A DNA stretch of 9,364 bases from Candidatus Omnitrophota bacterium. Lineage in GTDB: Bacteria > Omnitrophota > Koll11 > Zapsychrales > Fredricksoniimonadaceae. The position numbers and the translations under genes are program-made. Each line of letters starts with the position of its first letter. Positions within the stretch are counted from its first letter, which is position 1. Positions 1 through 5,637 of the stretch are shown here, piece by piece. The notes under the pieces are model-generated. The model did not search any database and was not told the DNA's origin. It worked only from the letters and a program-made list of their open reading frames with translations. The stretch spans positions 1 to 9,364 of the forward strand of contig JAHFGF010000054.1 in the NCBI GenBank assembly GCA_023247595.1, in the 5' to 3' direction.

Positions 1-2
1 CT

Positions 3-3000
3 AAAGATGTGACAAAGCCTGATACCATTGATCTTCCCGGTGATTTCCTTGAGTCGGGATTGGATAATATCATAACAGGTTTTCGTTTGGACCGCCCGTT
101 TGAGAATTCTCAAAAATATGTTAACGGGCAAACTGGCGGGACCCTGATAGTTGCAAGTAAATTTCATCCCGAAGCCGGATACACGTATCATGAAATACGC
201 GATGTTAATGGAGCAATCACCGGTCAATTTACCGACCCGCTGATGGGCAACACATCGCAAGACCCGACGGCCGCGATCATGCGCCGGTATGAGCGCGTTA
301 AAGCTGCCATTGGTGGAAGCAGCGAAACAGATTTAGTCGGCGCGGTCGAAATGGGCCGAAGGGTCATGACGCAGGACGAGATTGACCGGCGCATTGATGA
401 GATCCCGAGGGAATACCGTCCGCGGTTGTCTTTTTTTGCCCCCAAACAAGATGGGGAATTAAGAGTTCAATTTAATTTGTCAACGGCAACTGTCATAAGG
501 CCAAATTTTGAGAATGTGACGGGGTTCGCGATCGGGCCCTGGGGCCTTAACAGCGACGCTCTGTATGTGGCGCAACTGGATGAGAATAAGCAACAGATTT
601 TTCAAGTTTTCTGGGTGTCTGTATCGCCGGAAGATTCTAAATCCCAACGAATTAAAAAAGAATACCTTCCTTTAAATGTTCTGCGGGAATTTAACATTGA
701 ACTCGACGATGATCTAAGATGGAAAATAGCGCAGAGTTTGGTGAATCGATCTGGTTTTGATCTGGGTCTCGGCAAAATTTATTCTGAAACAATGAATGAC
801 GATTTGACCGAGATCATCGCTTTGATCGGTGAGCTGGACACGATTCCTTATGCCGAGGTTGATGGCTGGCCTCAAGAGAGATTGCAATTGCGCAAAGAGA
901 TCACCAGCCTGCGGGAATTGATCTGGGCAGAGAAATGGGGAAGATTGAAAGATAGTGTGAGCGCGAATGATGTGGAATCTGCCCAACGGATTGTGAACGA
1001 AGCCAGAAATGGTCCGATCAGGGCTCCACAGGGTAATCCCGTTAGTCAAATCATTGCGGCGTTCAACGCATGGGTTGCGGCGGGCGGCGTGAGGTCAGCG
1101 CAAGATAGTGATCTGATCCAATTGCTGGAACAAGTTGTTTCACAAGACAATGTTGACGGCGGCAATAAAGGGCGGGGCAGCACGGGAAACGCGCTTAAGG
1201 ACGCCGGAGTTTACGACGTGGATGCGCCGGTTGAGGTGAAGCCGGAAACGATTGAACGTTCGAAATCTCTTGCAGGGCAAATTACCGAAGTCCTTGAAGC
1301 TGAAATTGAAAATGAAAAAGGAGAACCAATAAAAACTCCTTACAAGCAAATCTTCAGCGAAGACGAAGGTGTTGGCGTCATGCCCGAGGGCATATCGGCT
1401 TTTCATATCAGAGAACAGGGCCAGCCGACCATCGTTGTTTTTCCAAAAAGTTACAAAGATCTTTCCCCGGAACAACAGGAGCTGAGACTTCGCCACGAGT
1501 TATTTGAAGCGTACATTAAAGGGCCTTTGGAAGCGGCATTGACAAGAGAAACAGGCAGAACTAGGGAACAGTTTACGCCGGATGATTGGAAGAAGATCAA
1601 CCGCGACGCCCACATCCTTGCTGCGGCCAAATATCCCAATATCGAGTTCTATTTGGATCAGATCAGCCGGATGAACAGGGGCCGTGTGAGAAATTTTATC
1701 AGAGAATATTTGGCTGGCCGTGTGTATCATCGAGGTTTGGTTGAAGAGTATTTGACCTCTGTCGACACTGAGAATCATATCCTGGCTCAGGAGAAATTCT
1801 ATCAGGCGCTTATTGTGCGGTTGGCAGAATTGGGAGGAAATTCGGCAGATGCCTTACGCTATGAAGAGCGCTTAGAGGAGTTAGGTCGATTGATCATTGA
1901 TCAAAGTTATTTTATGAAGTTCTTGGAAGTATACGCAGCTATGTACATTGTAGAGACTTTGGATAAAGAAAGTTTGCTTTTATTTTTTGAAGATCAGCCG
2001 GAAGTAAAGAGGTTTTTAGATGGTTATTTATCAGAAGATTCATTTGAGAGCGACCCAATTGAAGCGATGGCCCGTGTACGGGATTTGTTTAAGGATGTCA
2101 TAATATTGTTACATGAAAAGTTTACAAGCTTGATTGCCGATACTGTGGTTGATCTGGGTTCAGAAATCAAACGTGATAAAGCAAAAACAATTGAATATTT
2201 GCAACTCAGGATAGAACTTGGCAATCGTTTGCTGTCCGCAACGGACACAGCAAACGAAGAGATTTATAGCTGGCTGATCTTACAAAAGACTGAAGTTGGA
2301 AAGCTTTTAGCTCAAGTGTACGGAAAATTTTCTGCGGTTTTTCCGGAAAGCTTGGTCACGAACAATTTTCTGAAAGCCTTAAGTGAAGTAGACACAATGC
2401 TCGAAAAACCTGATATTGATGTGCAATTGGAACGAGGTTTGTTGGCTGAAGAATTTCACCCGAATGCGATGACCGAGGGCGAGTATCAACGAGCCGATCG
2501 CATTTATGCTAAGTTGCCAGAGCAAGATTATGCGCCGTATCTGGAAATTCAGAGAGAGGGTCGAACCCCGGCGGCATTTAAATTAATCGATCAATTTAGG
2601 TCATATGCGAGCTTACAAAGCGCTACTTTTTTCCCAAGAAATCATGGTGATGTTAAAGATCATAACGCTCTTGCCGATGTTGTAGAAGCTGTGGTCCAAG
2701 AAATGGGTTTAGATAATGCTGAAAATATGGTCGATGAAATTAGAAAAAAAGTTCAGCCCGATATTAATGGAGAGTGGCCTGGCACGCAATTCACAGCTTA
2801 TAAGCTGTTTAAATTAAATGGAGAATTTCGCGATAGAATTAGATTTGAAACTCAAAGAAGGAGAATTACGCCTAATATTTTTGATCCTATCTATTTTGAT
2901 TATCAGTCTAAACAAGCGGCTGTAGCAATTGAAATTCTAACTTCGACTCGAGGTGGCGCTGCAGTAAATCAAATCAAGAGTGATTTTGGTGGTGCTCAGG

Positions 3001-4061
3001 GTGAATTGGATGGCGCTTGGTCAAAGATACTCCTTAATCGGACGTTAATTGAAGAAGCGCGCAAAGATTTAATCGCTACAAGAGAACTAAGAGATCAAAA
3101 GCCGGTCGGAGTGGATAATCCTATAAATTTCTTGAGCGAGCACTATATTCAAATGATCGAGCGTTTTGTTTCCGATTATAATTTAAGAAACGAATTTATT
3201 TCTATGGTCAAGAAGCTTGAGGCTGATTCACAAGATATTACCCGCTTTTTCGTGGGTGAATCAACTGAGCAAAGTGAAAATCCTTTCTTGGGCAGGGTCT
3301 TAATAACTAAGTATGATGAATTTATCGCGCTTTATTTCATTGAGGCTCTATCTGGTCCCGAAAGAGCGGCTGATGTTGAGAGTGATTTTAGATCGATATT
3401 AAGTAAAGTTGTCGAAAGATTAAAAGCGGGAGCGTCCGACGCATCGAAAAGTGAACCCGGCGCTGGCGGCCCTGACGCCGCCCAATTGAGCGAAGCAGAT
3501 GAAAGGCAATTTGCAGCAGACATGCTTTGGGGCATACAACAATACGCCGGTGTGCATTACAACCAATCGGAAGGAACGTTTGGAGACAGTCGTGATGATC
3601 GCCGTTACCGCCTTGCTCTTGGACGGATCAGAGATGCCGGGGACGGTGTGTTCCAGCAGGAGTTAATTAAAACGATCACGGATTATGCGCGATCGCGCGG
3701 ACGCACATTCTCAGGAGCGCAAACAAAAGTATTGGCTGGCAACATCAGGAGATTCCTTGTTGCCTTGAAGGCATATGACAAGCAGAACCCGATTCCCGGT
3801 ATAACAATTAACGGTCAATCTGCCCAAACGCCTTCAGCCGCCCCCGGCGGTATCGACTTCGACCCGTCCAAGCTCAATCTGCAAATTAAGCGCGACGGGC
3901 GCGGGGTGCCGCTGCCTTTGCTTCAGCAGGATGTGGAAAGCATCAATATTAAAGGCCTGTATCCCGTCATCATCAACATCATTCCCATCACCAGCCAAAC
4001 CCTGCCTTTGCTTGGGCAGTTGGAAACTCAATCGGATTTTGTATTATCCAAAGGGGGGTGA
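3..4061 (+). CDS. Giant orphan protein, 5'-partial (C-terminal ~1350 residues)
   Basis: I do not recognise the function. The frame is open to the left edge with no stop, and the GTG at 9 has no Shine-Dalgarno, so the gene probably begins upstream. Residues below count from that GTG. No signal peptide or membrane segment is evident, and most of the protein looks helical and soluble. Visible parts: mixed N-terminal region to ~380; Gly/Asn-rich linker ~383-400; a segment ~440-540 with HELFE at 496-500 (HExxE) and a downstream DAH at 533-535, reminiscent of a zincin site but unproven; a long charged helical region ~560-1138; an Ala/Gly/Ser/Pro linker 1140-1161; a helical module ~1162-1265; a Pro/Ala linker ~1270-1281; and a tail 1283-1350 containing GVPLPLLQQD and IPITSQTLPLLGQL. 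Hand counts of single 60-base lines give about 58% GC at 361-420, 32% at 2881-2940 and 62% at 3841-3900, so the gene looks mosaic. Part of the tail recurs at 4654-4690. Coding status is secure; function is unknown. Confidence 0.88.
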   Translation, partial: KDVTKPDTIDLPGDFLESGLDNIITGFRLDRPFENSQKYVNGQTGGTLIVASKFHPEAGYTYHEIRDVNGAITGQFTDPLMGNTSQDPTAAIMRRYERVKAAIGGSSETDLVGAVEMGRRVMTQDEIDRRIDEIPREYRPRLSFFAPKQDGELRVQFNLSTATVIRPNFENVTGFAIGPWGLNSDALYVAQLDENKQQIFQVFWVSVSPEDSKSQRIKKEYLPLNVLREFNIELDDDLRWKIAQSLVNRSGFDLGLGKIYSETMNDDLTEIIALIGELDTIPYAEVDGWPQERLQLRKEITSLRELIWAEKWGRLKDSVSANDVESAQRIVNEARNGPIRAPQGNPVSQIIAAFNAWVAAGGVRSAQDSDLIQLLEQVVSQDNVDGGNKGRGSTGNALKDAGVYDVDAPVEVKPETIERSKSLAGQITEVLEAEIENEKGEPIKTPYKQIFSEDEGVGVMPEGISAFHIREQGQPTIVVFPKSYKDLSPEQQELRLRHELFEAYIKGPLEAALTRETGRTREQFTPDDWKKINRDAHILAAAKYPNIEFYLDQISRMNRGRVRNFIREYLAGRVYHRGLVEEYLTSVDTENHILAQEKFYQALIVRLAELGGNSADALRYEERLEELGRLIIDQSYFMKFLEVYAAMYIVETLDKESLLLFFEDQPEVKRFLDGYLSEDSFESDPIEAMARVRDLFKDVIILLHEKFTSLIADTVVDLGSEIKRDKAKTIEYLQLRIELGNRLLSATDTANEEIYSWLILQKTEVGKLLAQVYGKFSAVFPESLVTNNFLKALSEVDTMLEKPDIDVQLERGLLAEEFHPNAMTEGEYQRADRIYAKLPEQDYAPYLEIQREGRTPAAFKLIDQFRSYASLQSATFFPRNHGDVKDHNALADVVEAVVQEMGLDNAENMVDEIRKKVQPDINGEWPGTQFTAYKLFKLNGEFRDRIRFETQRRRITPNIFDPIYFDYQSKQAAVAIEILTSTRGGAAVNQIKSDFGGAQGELDGAWSKILLNRTLIEEARKDLIATRELRDQKPVGVDNPINFLSEHYIQMIERFVSDYNLRNEFISMVKKLEADSQDITRFFVGESTEQSENPFLGRVLITKYDEFIALYFIEALSGPERAADVESDFRSILSKVVERLKAGASDASKSEPGAGGPDAAQLSEADERQFAADMLWGIQQYAGVHYNQSEGTFGDSRDDRRYRLALGRIRDAGDGVFQQELIKTITDYARSRGRTFSGAQTKVLAGNIRRFLVALKAYDKQNPIPGITINGQSAQTPSAAPGGIDFDPSKLNLQIKRDGRGVPLPLLQQDVESINIKGLYPVIINIIPITSQTLPLLGQLETQSDFVLSKGG

Positions 4062-4087
4062 AATTGATGGAAAATCAATTGTTTTTA
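4062..4087 (+). terminator. Weak terminator-like hairpin after the giant gene
   Basis: Directly after the stop codon, AATTGAT (4062-4068) pairs with ATCAATT (4074-4080) around a 5-base loop, followed by GTTTTTA. The 7-bp stem has only one G-C pair, so it is weak. It is in the right place to end the giant-gene transcript, but this is only a candidate. Confidence 0.35.
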
Positions 4088-4130
4088 GATAGAATGAAAT
4101 CATGAAAATTCCAAGAGTCTATATTGATAC

Positions 4131-4303
4131 ATGCTTGTCCAAATAAAAGAACATTCTTCGACGACAAAGATTATTGGAGGCATGAATCTCGCGTCATTGC
4201 GAAGCCCGAAGGGCTGAAGCAATCTTATCGTCGACATTGGGATTGCTTCGCTCCCTGCGGTCGCTCGCAATGACTGTAATTTAGACAGCAATGATATTGA
4301 TAC
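4131..4303. mobile_element. MITE-like palindromic insertion with 10-bp target duplication
   Basis: A 163-bp insert (4131-4293) lies between two copies of ATATTGATAC (4121-4130 and 4294-4303; the right copy is included here). The ends of the insert are imperfect inverted repeats: the left begins ATGCTTGTCCAAATAA and the reverse complement of the right end reads ATTGCTGTCTAAATTA, 11 of 16 matching without gaps. It contains the large palindrome 4193-4274 and no plausible gene. Cutting it out rejoins the PIN toxin frame exactly. This fits a non-autonomous transposable element. No transposase is present in the window, so the mobilising family is unknown. Confidence 0.62.
4193..4274. repeat. Large dispersed-type palindrome (GTCATTGCGA...TCGCAATGAC)
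   Basis: Left arm 4193-4224 and right arm 4241-4274 are imperfect reverse complements. Both arms share GTCATTGCGA at the outside and GAAGCAATC at the inside, around a 16-base loop. Sequences of this form are found as dispersed intergenic repeats in many bacterial genomes (established knowledge). Here it forms the core of the insertion in the PIN gene. Its transcript would fold into a long hairpin. Confidence 0.8.
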
Positions 4304-4330
4304 TTCGGTCATCGGCGGATGTTACCAACT

Positions 4331-4486
4331 ATGAAGAAGAAATTTGATGCCGTTAAAATGGTCAGGGAAATACGGGATCGTTTGTACAGAGAGACGAAAC
4401 GCATGACAGCAAAAGAGCGCGTTGATTTTTATCGTCAAGAGGCCAGGAAATTTTATATGGAAATTAAAAAGCCCTTAGCGCAATGA
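4331..4486 (+). CDS. Small antitoxin-like protein (51 aa)
   Basis: A 51-codon ORF beginning MKKKFDAVKMVREIRDRLYR. It is highly charged, predicted helical, with no membrane segment. The N-terminus 'KKFDAV-x-M-x-REIRD' resembles small proteins that I associate with PIN toxins, and the PIN remnant directly upstream supports an antitoxin role (inference). It has no clear Shine-Dalgarno. Its ATG overlaps the toxin's TGA (ATGA at 4331-4334), which implies translation by coupling. Its own stop overlaps the next start in the same way (ATGA at 4483-4486). The first 23 bases are nearly identical to those of the next gene (one mismatch), so the two are tandem relatives. With the toxin destroyed it would be an orphan. 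It could also be an unrelated conserved hypothetical. Confidence 0.62.
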   Translation: MKKKFDAVKMVREIRDRLYRETKRMTAKERVDFYRQEARKFYMEIKKPLAQ

Positions 4487-4731
4487 AGAAGAAATTTGAT
4501 GCTGTGGCTTTACAGCGGAAAATTTGTCAAAAATTAAGCAGGGAATTCTTGAAAGACCGAAAGGCCTTTTTACGAAAGCTTCGTGGAAAGCAACTTCAGA
4601 GACGATCGCCCCCTGTTTTGCGCGGGTCATGTTCAACCAGATTCGATATCCTGCCCATCACCAGCCAAACCCTACCTTTGCTTGGCCAATTAGACGCCCA
4701 GCCCGAAGACCTGCTTTTAAAAAGCACGTAA
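4483..4731 (+). CDS. Chimeric small ORF: antitoxin-like N-terminus fused to giant-protein tail (82 aa)
   Basis: Starts at the ATGA overlap with the previous gene. Residues 1-36 (MKKKFDAVALQRKICQKLSR, then a basic helical stretch ending FLRKLRGK) belong with the preceding antitoxin-like protein. Residues ~37-55 are unplaced, Arg/Ser/Pro-rich sequence. Residues 56-70 (ILPITSQTLPLLGQL) are almost the same as residues 1324-1338 of the giant protein, and the frame is preserved. The DNA match 3984-4020 versus 4654-4690 is 34 of 37 bases. The simplest reading is that a deletion or recombination joined the 3' end of the second small gene to the tail of another giant-protein copy. Whether the fusion is translated or is just debris cannot be told from sequence. 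A +1-frame ORF over the same stretch shows no family features. Confidence 0.5.
   Translation: MKKKFDAVALQRKICQKLSREFLKDRKAFLRKLRGKQLQRRSPPVLRGSCSTRFDILPITSQTLPLLGQLDAQPEDLLLKST
4654..4690 (+). repeat. Second copy of the giant-gene 3' tail (direct repeat of 3984-4020)
   Basis: Positions 3984-4020 and 4654-4690 agree at 34 of 37 bases, with 20 identical bases in a row at the start and mismatches at 4004, 4016 and 4019. Two of the three mismatches are silent or conservative in the shared reading frame, and both copies encode PITSQTLPLLGQL. The copies are 670 bp apart and bracket the toxin-antitoxin remnant and the inserted palindrome. Similarity fades after the LGQL codons, though both tails stay acidic and polar. 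Confidence 0.85.
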
Positions 4732-4788
4732 CATACCGCCTGCTCCCCATGAGTTTTCACTAGACAGTCTTGGAAAAAGTAATTCTAA

Positions 4789-4817
4789 TTGTAATTTTTA
4801 AAAGATGTTTGTATAAT
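4789..4817 (+). promoter_or_regulatory. Sigma70-type promoter upstream of mscL leader
   Basis: TTGTAA (4789-4794) and a perfect TATAAT (4812-4817) are separated by 17 bases in an AT-rich stretch. Transcription would start near 4824. The next gene in this direction is mscL at 5087, so this promoter would give a leader of about 260 bases. This is a sequence match only. Confidence 0.55.
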
Positions 4818-4844
4818 CCTTCACATTCTCAAGTTTAGAATTCG

Positions 4845-4870
4845 GGATTTAGGGTTAAATCCATTTTTTT
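4845..4870 (+). terminator. Terminator-like hairpin with T7 tract in the mscL leader
   Basis: GGATTTA (4845-4851) and TAAATCC (4856-4862) form a 7-bp stem with a 4-base loop, followed by A and seven Ts (4864-4870). It lies 114 bases after the chimeric small ORF and about 20 bases downstream of the expected start of the promoter at 4789-4817. It could end the upstream transcript, or attenuate the short leader made from that promoter. The stem is AT-rich, so strength is moderate at best. Confidence 0.45.
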
Positions 4871-4922
4871 AAGGTTCTACTGACTTCTGTAAAAGCAATG
4901 GAACACGGTGGTAGTCAGTATC

Positions 4923-4963
4923 CCTGCCTGCCCTGTCTGCCGACAGGCAAGGCGGCAGGCAGG
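4923..4963. repeat. GC-rich nested palindrome (CCTGCCTGCC...GGCAGGCAGG)
   Basis: The outer arms 4923-4932 and 4954-4963 are perfect 10-base reverse complements. A second perfect 5-bp stem, CTGTC/GACAG (4933-4937 and 4942-4946), sits inside with a 4-base loop. Such CCTGCCTGCC/GGCAGGCAGG units recur as dispersed repeats in several candidate-phylum genomes (recollection, not checked). No T tract follows, so it is a repeat or RNA structure rather than a terminator. Confidence 0.75.
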
Positions 4964-4965
4964 TC

Positions 4966-5026
4966 GACCTCCGTTCTCTGAAAGAACTGGTTCTATTAAT
5001 TGTACGGAGGTCAATAAATGCTTGAG
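4966..5026 (+). promoter_or_regulatory. Leader hairpin with buried Shine-Dalgarno and 3-codon ORF (Met-Leu-Glu-stop)
   Basis: GACCTCCGT (4966-4974) is the exact reverse complement of ACGGAGGTC (5004-5012). The right arm contains GGAGGT, a near-perfect Shine-Dalgarno, 6 bases before ATG CTT GAG TAG (5018-5029). An alternative inner pairing, GTTCT/AGAAC (4973-4977 with 4983-4987), would compete with the outer stem. So a strong ribosome site that could be hidden by folding serves only a minimal ORF about 57 bases before mscL. It could be a leader peptide controlling mscL, or a leftover gene start. It fits no riboswitch class I can name. Confidence 0.4.
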
Positions 5027-5086
5027 TAGGCGGGGAATACTATAGTTTTCAGTGAAAAAATATGCATCAACAAATGGAGAACGATT

Positions 5087-5488
5087 ATGTCTATGATTAA
5101 AGAATTTCAGCAATTCGCGCTTAAAGGCAATGTGTTGGACATGGCGGTTGGTATTATCATCGGTTCCGCGTTCGGCAAAATTATCTCCTCTCTTGTTGAA
5201 GACATCATTATGCCTCCGATTGGCCTGCTCATGGGCGGCATGGATTTCAGCAATCTGAAGTTTGTTATTAAGGAAGCGGCAGAAAACGTGCCGGCAGTTG
5301 CCATTAAATACGGCGCTTTCATTAATGTCATTATCAATTTCACCATTGTGGCGTTTGCCATGTTCATGCTGATCAAAGGTATGAATTCATTGAAAAAGAA
5401 GGAAGAAACCGCTCCGTCCGCTCCGCCGAAACCGTCTAATCAGGAAATTTTATTGATGGAAATCAGAGACGCTTTAAGAAAAAGATAA
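5087..5488 (+). CDS. mscL: Large-conductance mechanosensitive channel MscL
   Basis: MscL is a homopentameric inner-membrane channel that opens under high membrane tension and releases solutes during hypo-osmotic shock. The 133-aa protein is normal length and collinear with E. coli MscL. It has an amphipathic N-terminal helix ([15 protein letters not shown]), TM1 ~16-46 with [19 protein letters not shown] and [10 protein letters not shown], a periplasmic loop ~50-72, TM2 ~76-98, a charged Lys/Glu and Pro/Ala linker, and a C-terminal bundle helix ending [14 protein letters not shown]. The pore-constriction positions (Leu19 and Val23 in E. coli) are Met19 and Ile23 here, conservative changes. 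ATG 5087 is preceded by GGAGA at 5076-5080. A strong terminator follows, so the gene is probably monocistronic, with a long structured leader upstream. Confidence 0.97.
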   Translation: MSMIKEFQQFALKGNVLDMAVGIIIGSAFGKIISSLVEDIIMPPIGLLMGGMDFSNLKFVIKEAAENVPAVAIKYGAFINVIINFTIVAFAMFMLIKGMNSLKKKEETAPSAPPKPSNQEILLMEIRDALRKR

Positions 5489-5510
5489 ACTACAGACAAA
5501 GGTTGTTCAT

Positions 5511-5545
5511 AAGGGCATTGGGAGAAATCTCAATGCCCTTTTCTT
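5511..5545 (+). terminator. Strong rho-independent terminator of mscL
   Basis: AAGGGCATTG (5511-5520) pairs perfectly with CAATGCCCTT (5531-5540). G-U, G-C and A-U pairs extend the stem to a GAAA tetraloop (5524-5527), giving about 13 bp. TTCTT follows. It starts 22 bases after the mscL stop. Confidence 0.9.
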
Positions 5546-5559
5546 GGTGCAGATTTAAC

Positions 5560-5588
5560 TTTACCGATTTGTTTATCGTGGCTAGAAT
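5560..5588 (+). promoter_or_regulatory. Sigma70-like promoter for the cupin-hydrolase pair
   Basis: TTTACC (5560-5565, 4 of 6 to consensus) and TAGAAT (5583-5588, 5 of 6) are spaced by 17 bases. The site lies between the mscL terminator and the cupin start at 5638, where a promoter is needed. The predicted leader is about 43 bases. Confidence 0.5.
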
Positions 5589-5637
5589 GAACCCGGTTTT
5601 TTGGGACAACCACAAACTTTTAAAGTGAAATAATCCT

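Larger units (their letters stand above)
4102..4334 (+). pseudogene. PIN-domain (VapC-like) toxin remnant, interrupted and internally deleted
   Basis: ATG at 4102 encodes MKIPRVYIDT and then runs into foreign sequence and a stop (TAA 4144-4146). The sequence ATATTGATAC at 4121-4130 recurs at 4294-4303. Removing 4131-4303 restores a continuous frame, MKIPRVYIDTSVIGGCYQL, with a TGA stop at 4332-4334. The start matches the typical N-terminus of PIN ribonucleases of the 'VYIDTSVIGG' type, in which the first Asp is a metal ligand. A normal PIN protein is about 130-160 residues, so over 100 codons are missing between the GGC segment and the last codons. The stop overlaps the next gene's start as ATGA, as expected for a coupled toxin-antitoxin operon. 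The gene cannot be functional. The family call rests on a short but characteristic peptide. Confidence 0.68.

Noticed and set aside
714..1778. Several minus-strand ORFs of 62-118 codons opposite the giant gene
   Set aside because: They are shadows of the strong + strand frame. None shows a known domain, ribosome site or sensible composition.
4193..4274. Reading the long palindrome as a transcription terminator
   Set aside because: It is far longer than a terminator stem, has no T tract after it, and lies inside an insertion with its own terminal repeats.
4100..4312. 70-codon ORF on the minus strand across the palindromic insert
   Set aside because: It is created by the inverted-repeat element and the PIN remnant read backwards. 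It has no domain, and the + strand reading explains the sequence better.
4524..4763. 79-codon + strand ORF overlapping the chimeric small gene in another frame
   Set aside because: It has no start signal and no recognisable family, and it reads the repeated tail out of the frame used by the giant gene.
4062..5086. CRISPR array or RNA gene in the repeat-rich interval
   Set aside because: The repeats are inverted, unrelated to each other and not regularly spaced. No tRNA-like cloverleaf or other RNA family was recognised.
4877..5113. 78-codon minus-strand ORF in the mscL leader
   Set aside because: It runs through the GC-rich palindrome, giving a low-complexity Arg/Ala/Cys/Gln segment, and overlaps the mscL start. 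No plausible family or ribosome site.
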